A stretch of 64,000 nucleotides of DNA from assembly GCA_024138015.1 (NCBI GenBank), contig JAMXBB010000002.1:8737183-8801182 (forward strand). Reading direction: 5' to 3'. Below are positions 11,730 to 22,056 of this stretch, one piece after another. The notes under the pieces are model-generated. The model was not told the DNA's origin and did not search any database. It was given only the letters and a program-made list of their open reading frames with translations. Source of the DNA: Lumnitzera littorea. Lineage: Eukaryota > Streptophyta > Magnoliopsida > Myrtales > Combretaceae. Each line of letters begins with the position of its first letter. Position 1 is the stretch's first letter. Position numbers and translations under genes: made by a program.

Positions 11730-14192
11730 ATCCCTTTTGCTTGTTCTTTTTTTTTTTGGTAACTTGGTTTACAATGTCCTTCAGCTTCAATAATGTATTA
11801 TCCTTTCTTTCTTTTTCCTACTTTTTTTTTTTTTATGGATTAAAATCCACCAAATTTATAATCTAATATGACATGCGTATTGATATTATATTCAAAATAA
11901 TGTTAACAATATTCATGTTTCTTATTTAGCCAAAAAAAAATCGTATTTAATTTGTTAATTTAGTTTATTTTATACAAGTTTTTATTTTTTTTTATCGATT
12001 GTACTTGTATAATCAACGATCAGTGCCACATGGTAGTTGCATCAATCTCTCCCAATAAATTTCAACATTACATCAAAATAATGTTAACAATATTCATATT
12101 TCTTATTTAGCCTAAAAAATATCATATTTCTTTTGTTAATTTAGTTTATTTTATACAAATTTTTATTTTTCTTATCAATTGTACTTGTATAATCAATGAT
12201 GAGCACACGATTTATGGTACTTGCATCAATCTCTCCCAATAAATTTCAACATATTATACTAATCAACAATTGAACAATCCCTTTTCCAAAATTAAGTATA
12301 TTTCAAACTTTGACGCATATGAGCCGAGATAATGTATGTACAAGTGTTTAAATTTATAATTTCGGACAATTTAATTCTCAAACATTAAAAACTTGAATTT
12401 TAGTGTTTAAAACTTTGAGATTTGTTCAAATGAGTGCTTAAATTTTAAAATATCTTAAAATTCAAATACTCATTTAAACAAAATTTAAAATTTATCTTAA
12501 AATTCAGACACTTATTTAAATAAATTTTAAAATTTTAGATACTAAAATTCAAGTTTTAAATGTTAGACACTAAACTGATCAAAATTATAAGATCACGTAC
12601 TTCCATATGTATTATCCCTACATGAGCCATTAAGCCTTGCATTTTACATGCTTGAATTACCACGTAGCAAACAATTTAATATGGCATTGCCATGAAAAAG
12701 GAAAAAAAAAAAAAAAAGAAAGAAAAAGGTAAAAAAGAGATAAAATAAAACAAAAAAAATTTAAAGAAAATTAAAAAACTTAGAAAAATTTATGTTGGAA
12801 TGTCACTTTTGGGATTAAAGGTAAGTATTATAACAAGCCTTCTCAATCAAAGTTTTAAAATTAATTGTTACTCCCTAATAATAAATCTTTTTTTGCAAAG
12901 ATGGCAACATATTTCATATCCATCCAAACTATCAAATTTAAGGTTTCAAATAAGGTTCTCTATCTCATCTTAAATTTAATGATAAGATAATAGAATTTAT
13001 ATGAGGAGACTTTGTAGAATTTGTTTCTTAAGAAATCTTATAAAAGCTTTACTTTAATTAAAATGTATATTCATCCTGTAGATTATTATTTGCCGAAAAC
13101 TCGAAATTTGAGTTAGATGACATAAGGAAATGCTGAAGATGATTTATTTAGATTACAAAGTTAATAATTGAAATAAGAGTGGACCTAAGGAGTATATAAT
13201 AAACTTATTCGACTCACTTGCTACTTGACATAGATACACATATATTATATAATAATTAAGTAGAGATGAGAATTCATTTCAAAATCTATACATCTACTAA
13301 AATTTGACAAACTAAGTTGACAAAATACACCTTAGGAGTGAAAAAATACACCAAGTAGATATGGACGATAATATGTACACTTGATAAACTAGATAATTGT
13401 TAAAAATAGGTAAACCTATGCTCCTAAAACATGATAAGTTGTAAATCAATGAACCGAAACATTCCCAATTGATATTTGTCACAATCAAATTTTTAACAAT
13501 TGTCAAATTAACCTAGTAACCTCTTTATTGCAGAAATATTGCCTATTAAGGGAAAAGCTATTGGAGGGCAACATTAACAACCACCCTTAAGTTGTGGTGA
13601 TTAAATGATATCAAACATGTTGATAGTCTTTCTTTACTTCATGGAAAGATCACTTGCAAAATAGAAAATAGTTACCATAATGCAAGAGAATATTTTATCA
13701 TAACCATTTTGAGATTTAAGTCGGTAAAGATAATGTGAAGAGCAAAAACCCTAAAGGAGCCAAGAGAGAGATAAACATTTTTACTTTGAAGACCTCATAC
13801 CCTATTTATTCCGAATAAAGCTAAGTTATATCTTAATTGAGTTGTTAGAGCTGAGCCCACATCTTAAACCAATCAGTTTAGGCATGGATCCCATATCCCA
13901 AAAAGGTTTACTAACAGACCTCATTTATAGACATTTTAAAAACCCAAAACATTGACACCATTTCTGATCATCTTCATGGAAATTTTCCATAACGATCACC
14001 CTCTTGAAATGACTACAATAATAGTTGACTGTTATAAAGTTTCGATTACAACAATTATCGAAAGGAATTGGAAAGCGCTCCATGAAACAAACAAATCCTT
14101 ATGCAACTAATGAACTAGACTTACTATTCACACGAATATACAAACTTTTCTCCAACAAAGATGGTGTAATAACTAACGATAAAGTTTCATAC

Positions 14193-14535
14193 TTGCATAG
14201 GAAGAGCATCCATTATCAGCACGAAGAGCAACAAAGGGAGGATGCCCAGAACCAACTCGAGCAACAAGACCAGTTTTTGCAAGTGGGTATGTGTAGTGAA
14301 TTCCAAGGTTGTGAAGTTCTGATCGAATGAGAGCACTTATGTTGTGCTCTTGGAATCTGAGTTCAGGGTTTTCATGGATCTCTCTTCTGATTGATATTAA
14401 CCAGTGTTTGTCATTATAGGCTGATTTTAGAATTTCACTTCCATAGGTTTGATCAAAAGCGGAGCGTGTTTTGTATAGAAAAGTGATTAAGAAAAGAAGT
14501 AGAATATGAATCTGGGAAGTGATCGAAGTATCCAT
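14193..14535 (-). pseudogene. Duplicated exon 1 of the amidohydrolase gene, frameshifted
   Basis: Paralogous copy of 9216-9557. It starts MDTSITSQIHILLLF at 14535 and keeps IHENPELRFQEH and PPFVALRAD. One extra base in the run encoding ALRADMDALP (plus strand catccattatcag against catccatatcag) shifts the frame just before the exon end, giving 343 instead of 342 nt. The GT donor context (CAAGTATGAAAC) is intact. No copies of exons 2 or 3 accompany it. It could still serve as a non-coding alternative first exon spliced to 8214, but nothing in the sequence shows that it is transcribed. Confidence 0.85.
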
Positions 14536-15167
14536 TTTCTGATTGTTACGGCAGTCAGAGAATAAAATAAGCCAACAAACATGAAAGCACAAGGTAGTAA
14601 CAACATAGTATGGTACTTCCGGAATTGGAGGTAGGTGGGCAGCAGGGTTGCACCTTTTAGTAGGATATTTATTTATTAAAACCTTAAGTCTTAATAGATG
14701 ATTTACTATTACCCGCCGCATATATATCAATTTAAAATAAAAAACTTAATATGTACAATATATAAAATACGGGAAATTAATTATCTTAAAAACCATTTAT
14801 TCACGTTTTAAAATTTTATTGTTGATATTTATATGCTACATATATACGTATATATACGCTTTGAATTGTGAGATTATATTAGTGAAGAAGAAAAAAATGT
14901 ACGGTTATGTTTTGTTTTTAACAATTTGTAATGGTACGGATATATTTCGTTACAATTTTTTACCATTGGCTTGGGGATAAAAATGAGTTTATATAGTTGG
15001 CAATAATTAATTTAACAAAGAAAATATTATTAGCTATATTTAATTAAATAATACTATAATATAATAAAAATGATTAAAATCTCAAGATTACATTTTTAAG
15101 TTTCAAACACTTCGACTTAGATGCTTAGACCTTGTAAACTTCGTAGGCCGCAACATAGTGCTTCAAT

Positions 15168-16781
15168 GGAGGAATGCACCCATTCTTCGAAAAAAAATCT
15201 TAAAAAGGGGGACTCTGAAGGGGCCTTCAGATTTTTACAATAATAAGAAGGAAGCGTCTTTCAAAAAAATTTGTCATCCTTATACTTTTTGTATAAAAAA
15301 GAAAACTTTTTTCAGGAAAAAAATGAATTTTTTTTTATAATAAAATACAAAGAATGTGACTTTTTGAAATGTACCTTTTCTTTATAAAAACTTGCAAAAT
15401 CGGATTTAATAAGTACACGAAACCACAAAAATTACATTATAACCAAACATTACAACAACACACTTAAATCAACATGAATCTAGTAAAAAAAACAAAATCC
15501 CATTTCCAACTCTTATCACCAACTCTCTAATGTTCACCTCATATCACAAATTCAAACTAAACATTTTCAACTCATATCTCCAACTCCAAACTTTACCTCA
15601 TATTATCGATTTGAACCAAACATTTAAGTATAAGACAATTAAAATGCATAAATGAATATCAATAAAGTAAATCATATTAAAATATACATCAATACAAATG
15701 GTTAATCTAGTTGTTCATATAAAAGGCATAAATGAATACATACAATTCCTTTTTCTCCTAATCCTTGGTATTGGATGGAGCTCGTGACTCCTACCTCTGT
15801 ATTTACTCCTAGGGTGGCTTAAAATATCGTGGAGGAGCAACTGCAGGTATTTAGGAAAAATCATCACCGATGAACTCACAAACCTTCTCCCCCTCTTATT
15901 TAGAGTTGATGGTGTAAAGGAAAGATCACGTTGCATCCCTATGTGTGGAGTTTGAAATGAGCTCAAAGGGAGCCCAACATGCTGCCTACGTCTGGATATT
16001 CAGACGATACCAAAGCATGAGATGGCCCAATCTACACCCATTTCACCAAACACGTAGTATACATTGTACTTGAATGAATATTAAATTGCAACTAAAATTT
16101 AACACATAATACATTAAATTAGATAATCATGTAAGTATATGGTATAATATTAACAAACAAACACAAAATCTACAATTAAATCAACAAAAGAAGTCATTAT
16201 GGACAAACTCACTTTCATATTAGGGTTTCTCAAAATACATCAAATTTGTGAAAAATGCAAGTAATTCTAGGGATGGAATCAACGTCTACCTTTGATTTTT
16301 AGCAAGATTTGACAAAAAAGATTGAAGAAAGACTCGTTAGATGAAGCCTCTCTTTGAGTACTCGATGCTAGAGGAGAGGGTATGATGTTTATGTAGGTGC
16401 GTATAGTGATTTTAATCTATTCATGGTATGTGAGTGTGTGTGTATGTTATATAAGGAAAGTACTTTTCAAAAGTATGTCCTTTCTTTCATATTTAAATGA
16501 AGATATTTTTCCTGAAAACTCTTTTCACATAGGTTTTTTTATTATTGAACACATTTCTTAAGAAAATGCTTTCTTAAAGAGAAGAAAGTTTTTTTTTTTT
16601 TTTTAAATACCTAGGATGCTTAGAAAAAAAAAGAAAGCACTTTTTTGAAAAACATCTTCTTCTTTGTATTAAAACATCGTGAAAGAGTATTTTAAAATGA
16701 TGTTTTCACATTTCCATAAATATAACAGGTTCTTTATCTACCCCATTTAAAGAATTTTTTTCAAGAGGTGTGTTCCCCTAC
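15168..16781. mobile_element. 1.6 kb DNA transposon-like element with degenerate terminal inverted repeats
   Basis: Present in the distal unit and absent at the matching site of the proximal unit (gcttcattgatagat near 10171). The ends are inverted: GGAGGAATGCACCC on the left against GTAGGGGAACACACC read inward from the right, followed on both sides by TCTT, an A-rich run and GGGG. Weaker inverted similarity continues at least 200 bp inward (ACTTTTTGAAATGTACC against ACTTTTGAAAAGTAC). No transposase is seen; the open frame at 15715-15966 (minus) matches nothing I know. Long imperfect inverted repeats suggest a non-autonomous Mutator-like element, but no clean target duplication is visible. Confidence 0.65.
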
Positions 16782-17945
16782 ATGATGATAGATATTGCCA
16801 TCTATTTAGAGTGGTGGATGACTAATGGATGACCATTTCCCGTGAAAAGAAAGAATAAAAGAATAAGGGAAAGAAAAAAGAAGGAAAAAATAAAATAAAA
16901 TAAAAGGCCATCGAATCAAAGTTCGGTCGCGCAATCCACATGCAGTGGTGGCTCTTGACCACAAACTTTGCACCGCTTTAGCGAGACGTTGTGGTTTTTA
17001 TATTTTAAATAACTTTTATTATATTATTTAATTATTTGATAATATCATATTATTATATCAATTAATGGAGATCGATTGATTAACTATAATCGATAGCGAT
17101 TAAACATAGAGTATGTAAAATGTTAATTAGTTCTAGGGAAAATTACACATGGGAGCATTAATATTATAAGATAAATTTAAATAAAAGTTAAATTTTTAAG
17201 TGGTTCAAATAGAAGATCAATATTATGTTATATAGTTCAAATAAAGGATTAAACTTTTAACTTGTTAAAATAGAAGATAAATATTATGATACGTGGTTTA
17301 AATAGAAAATAGTCTTATTTCAATTTTAATATTTTACTTATATCACTTATCACAACGATAATTACTAGATATAATGTTATTTTTTTATTTAAACTAACCA
17401 AAAATTTAATTCTTTATTTTAACCTAATCTCAAAGGTTAATTCTCTCGTGTCTAATTCTCCCAATAACTCTATGAATTAGCTTTCATGGGTTCAAACTGG
17501 ATCCTTAGAGAAGTCCATTAAACTTACATAGCAACTACTCTTTTTTTCTAACGCAGATTCCATCTTCTTCCTTCTTTTTAAGCATTAATAAGGTTGCTCG
17601 GTTGCAAAGACTAAACCGTGTACGTGATATGAGGTTTCTAAGGACAATGACAGGAGACTTATAATTTGAGACTTTTTACGTTCTCGTTCATTATTTTAAT
17701 AAAATTAGTATATCCCTTAATTTTATTATTTATTTATTTATTTTAATTTAAATCTTTAAATTCATAATTAGTTCAATAATCTAGATTTAAAGAAATATAA
17801 ATTAAAGGTTGGATAAAGTATGAGATCGAATCCTATAAAAAATAAGAATAAGATTATAGAAAAATTATTATAATAAGGATCCCTTAAAATGTAAATGTGG
17901 TATTCTCCGTAATAGAGGCTTTTCAAATTAAACATAAAGTCTTAA

Positions 17946-18349
17946 GGTAGTGTTTAATTATAAAAATTAAACTGAATAAAGAGAACTGGACTAATAGTAC
18001 AAGCTTATTATATCATATTTAGTTTATACAGTACTAAATAAAAAATTTATATTAAAAATTAATTATTTATATTATAAAATAAATAATTTTTTATAATATT
18101 TAATAAAAATAATATTCATTAACTTAATATTATAACATTAAAAGATATTTTCGAGAATACAAAACATTTTTTGGTTTTATCTAATAAATTTTATTTTTAT
18201 ATCATGTTATAAATAAAACAAAATTTAAGTATTTTATCTAGTTTATTAATTTAGTTTTTATCCAATCACCCAATAAATTTACAAATCAAATATAAAACAA
18301 AACTTTTTATCTAATTTAATACCACAAAAATTTCGTAACCAAACACTAT
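17946..18349. mobile_element. MITE-like element flanked by TTAA
   Basis: AT-rich 404 bp insertion in the distal unit. The ends read GGTAGTGTTTAATTA and, inverted, ATAGTGTTTGGTTAC. TTAA flanks both sides (17942-17945 and 18350-18353). No coding capacity. The proximal unit has no such insert next to its tRNA gene. The superfamily is not determined. Confidence 0.55.
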
Positions 18350-18458
18350 TTAAAATAATAACTCCCTACACTTTTCAGTATTGCATTTGTTGTGATATAG
18401 ATGTGTTATAATTAATATAGAAGGTAATAAATAACTTATGTAGAAATCAACAAATATT

Positions 18459-18544
18459 GGGGTGGTGGCGCAGTTGGTTAGCGCGTAGGTCTCATAGCTT
18501 AAAGAGTGATCCTGAGGTCGAGAGTTCGAGCCTCTCTCATCCCA
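18459..18544 (+). tRNA. tRNA-Met (CAT), elongator, intron-containing, copy 2
   Basis: Duplicate of the gene at 11644. A box TGGCGCAGTTGG, B box GTTCGAGCC, anticodon CAT at 18493-18495, intron of about 12 nt. The acceptor stem is GGGGTGG/TCATCCC, with one G-C pair changed to G-U; the T-stem is fully paired, unlike copy 1. A T-rich terminator follows at 18548. It is probably functional. Confidence 0.93.
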
Positions 18545-19825
18545 ATCTTTTTTGTTTTTCCTTTCATTTATTCCTTCAGCTTCAATGATGTATTTTTTTT
18601 TTATTTTCCTTTTTCCTACTTTCTTCGATGAATGAAAATGCATCAAATTGTCTTTCACTATTCTCCTTCAGCATCAATAATGTATTTTTATTTTTCCTAC
18701 TTTCTTCGATGAATGAAAAATGCATCAAATTGATTATGTAATATGATATGCGTATTGATAGTATATTCAAAATGGTTTTAACAATATTCATATTTCTTAT
18801 TTACCCAAAAAAAAATATCTGTATTTCTTTTGTTAATTTATTTTAATTTATAAAAGTTTTCATTCTTCTTATTGGTTGTACTTATATGACTAGCAATGAA
18901 AAAATGTTTTACCATAATTTTTGGTAATTGCATTGGTTTCTCCCAATAAATTTCAACATCACACTAACCAACAATTGAATACGCCTTTATCAAAATTAAA
19001 TATATTCGAACTTTGACATACATGAACCATTGCATTTTACATGTTTGAGTTACCATATAGCAAACAATTTAACTTGGCATTGCCATGATGATGATGATGA
19101 AGAAAAATGGTAAAAAAAATGATAAATTGAAATAGAAAAATTAAAGAAAATACAATAACTTAGAAAAATTTATGTTGCAATGCCACTTTTGGGATCAAAG
19201 GTAAGTATTATAACAAGACTTCTAAATTGGAGTTTCAAGACCAAGTGGTTGCTCCCTTGATAATAACTCTTTTCTGCAAAGATGACAAAACATATTTCAT
19301 ATCCATCTAAATTATAAGATTTAGGGTTTCGAAGAATGTTCTATATCTTATATTAAATTTTAAAGACAATAGAATTTATATGAGGAGACTTTGTAAAATT
19401 TATTTCAAGGAATCTTATAAAAGTTTTACTTTAATTAAAATATATTCATCATATAGCTTTTTATTTATCAAAAACTCAAAATTCAAATTTCAAGATATTA
19501 GAAGATTTAAAACATGATTTATTCAGATTACAAAATTAATAATTGGAATAAGAGCATACCTAAAGAGTATCTAATAAACTTATTCCACTCAAATGGTACT
19601 TGACATAGATACACAAATTATTTAAGAATAGATGATATACAACTACTAAAATTTGACAAAAAAAACACCTAAGGAGTGAAAAAATACACCAAGTAGACAT
19701 GGACGATAGTATATACACATGATAAACCATACACATACACATATTATCATAATTGTTCAAAATAGATAAACATGTACCCCTAAGACATCAAAAGTTGTAA
19801 ATCAGTGGACCGAAAATTCCCCATT

Positions 19826-22056
19826 TAAGCATGTGATTTGCGTTGGCAACAGGGGGATTTGCGAGCTATCTACTTGGGAATCCAGATTATAGACACACAA
19901 GTAAGGGTAAGAAAAAAAGCCAACCAAGATGTACCAATTTGTAAATTGAATTAAGCCAAACTAAAAATACTATATTTTTACAACTAATCTAAAAAATTTT
20001 CAAACAGAACTAAATCGTTTAAAAAAACACACAATAATATTTTATTTATAAGTAAAATAATTCCTTTGCTTTAACATAACGCTAAAATAATCATTAATTT
20101 ACATTTATTGAAATATGTGTGCATTTTAACTTTTATTACCATAATTTATAATTTATTTACAATCTTACTCAAAATTTATACAGTGTAATTAATAGAATTT
20201 TATCAGTAAATATTAGTATGAGTAGGCCTCGTACGAGCATATAATGGGCCTACAAAAGAGAACACGATAAGGGACATTAAGGTGTTATCTAGTGTAATCA
20301 TTCCAATACTTAAATCAGTAAGTATGTATTCGTAAGAAAGTTTAGTCTGAGTTAAGTGCACAAGGAAGTCAAGATGTATTATCATGAGATCGCTTGGGCT
20401 ATTTATAGAGAAAAGTCGCCATGGATCTAAGAGTATGTTTAGCACATTGATACATCCACTAAGTCTAGTAAGCGGGATCGCATATGCTAACATGTTCTGA
20501 ACATGTAGGAATGTAGTTGTTGACCAAGTTTTAAAGCTTTATCCACTTATCTTGTGACCGTTATGACTACCCTAACACCGAACCAAGCATTAGATAGTAT
20601 CTAGTCTTTGTTCAGAGGTTCCTTAGATAGATCGATCACTAAGTAAAGCAAGTCAATTGATAGTAGATCTCATCGATCTTGGGCTTAAATAGGTCAGCCT
20701 AAGACTTAAATAGGTTGGTATAAGCTTAAGAGATCCAAAATCTCCAATCAACATGCAGTATACTAGTTTAATAAATAAAATTAATTATTAATAAACATTT
20801 AAAATTTTATAATGTATAAATATTGACTTCATCAATCTCTCAAATAATATTAATACTTACTATTATTAAATAAATATAGTTTTCACTTAGCTTGAATGTA
20901 CGTTGAAGTTAGTCAAACCTCATATATTAAAAATTGAATAGTGTAAGATTTGCAAAGTAGAATGAGAAAGTGACTGTGTGTAAGATTTACACCAGCTAGT
21001 GTAAGCCTTTCTCGCATCCACACCAGATTAAACATAATTTGCACCAAAAACCAACACACACACACACACACAAAAAAAAAGAAGAAGAAAAAGAAGAAGA
21101 AGAAGAAGAAGAGAGAGAAGGAAACACCACATGGTGGCAGTGGTGGCTACCCAGGTTGGGGGGCCAACCAGTCCAAGGAAAAACATGAATCACTGTAATT
21201 TACAGGCAATAGATGAATAAGAGGTGCTCTAAGAAACGCGTTTTCCACGTTGGAAAGTCATGGACACAACAAATACATCATTTTGGCTGCTGAGCTGGCT
21301 TTAATCGGCTCTAACAGGGAAACAACGGAATCACAGGATTTGCCATGGAAACTCCCAAGGACATAACCTTTACCTACCGACTAAATCCTGGTTCGGTAGT
21401 ACAGTCCTATGAAGCAAAATATGTGCAGACCAACACGAGCAAAATAGCATCACATAGAATGGCCTAAACACTTCTGTAATAGTTTTCAGAACATAAGAAT
21501 CCGTCCGATCACCATTTCATAGATTATACAATTACACTCGGTTGCTATGAGGCAGACCAAAACTTGTGATAGAATTAAATTAATTGTGACCCTTCATAAA
21601 TTTAACCTAGAAGCTACATATATATCCACAAGTGTACAGAGAGCTAATTTCTACCCTTTCCCTCTATTCCCTTGTGGACTTATATATCAAGGTGCCAGAA
21701 TCAAAAGATGAGGAACTTATGCACGGAGTAGTTCGAAGGCATTGGACTTGAATGACTTCCTTGAAGCAGACCCGCAAGTAGATATCGCACGGAGATGCCA
21801 TAACGTGTTTCAAATGTCACTCATGCAACTCCATTGCACGTGGAAAGAACCCGAAATTCCCTGGCAGAGTTGATCCATCCATCTCCAAATCGACCCATAT
21901 CTTATCGTTTTTGCACCTCTCTCTTCTTTATGGAGATTATTTGAAGAAATATTGCGATAGAAGCAGCTAGGATGATGATACCTGAGCTATCTAATCATCC
22001 TCATATAGATCCGTCAAGCCATCTTCGTCAATTGCTTGAAATCTCTGTGCACATGC
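19826..22056. other. Intergenic region and 3' UTR side of the EEP gene, with LTR-like relic and microsatellites
   Basis: No gene is seen. About 20200-20770 is more complex than its flanks and contains ctatttatag (TATA-like on the minus strand), resembling a decayed LTR, but no ends were found. A (CA)n tract at 21054-21072 followed by (GAA)n at 21081-21110 is a compound microsatellite. The 3' UTR of the neighbouring minus-strand gene should lie just left of 22056; no clear poly(A) signal was identified. Confidence 0.45.
21054..21110. repeat. Compound (CA)n-A-(GAA)n microsatellite
   Basis: About nine CA units, an A-run, then roughly ten GAA-type units. On the minus strand it is a pyrimidine tract downstream of the EEP gene. 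Confidence 0.95.

Larger units (their letters stand above)
8755..13465. repeat. Tandem duplication, proximal unit
   Basis: Aligns collinearly with 13466-19825. Shared blocks include partial intron 1 (attgtcaaatta, 8800 and 13498), exon 1 (9216-9557 and 14193-14535), upstream DNA (caacatagtgcttca, 10162 and 15151), the tRNA-Met gene (11644 and 18459) and distal DNA (cttagaaaaatttatgtt, 12779 and 19160). The unit begins inside intron 1 of the amidohydrolase gene and ends where the second begins. Breakpoints are accurate to perhaps 20 bp. Divergence is substantial, with many indels, so the duplication is old. Confidence 0.85.
13466..19825. repeat. Tandem duplication, distal unit
   Basis: Second, longer copy of the unit at 8755-13465. 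It starts within sequence matching intron 1 (ttgtcacaatcaaat) and ends at a block matching the end of unit 1 (gtaaatcagtggaccgaaa). Extra length comes from the inverted-repeat element at 15168-16781, the MITE-like element at 17946-18349 and other small insertions. Confidence 0.85.

Noticed and set aside
18350..18658. Minus-strand open frame of 102 codons overlapping the tRNA at 18459
   Set aside because: The part reading DERGSNSRPQDH is the antisense translation of a tRNA-Met gene, a well-known source of false proteins.
20203..20493. Minus-strand 96-codon frame
   Set aside because: It lies in an LTR-like complex stretch and shows no protein family pattern.
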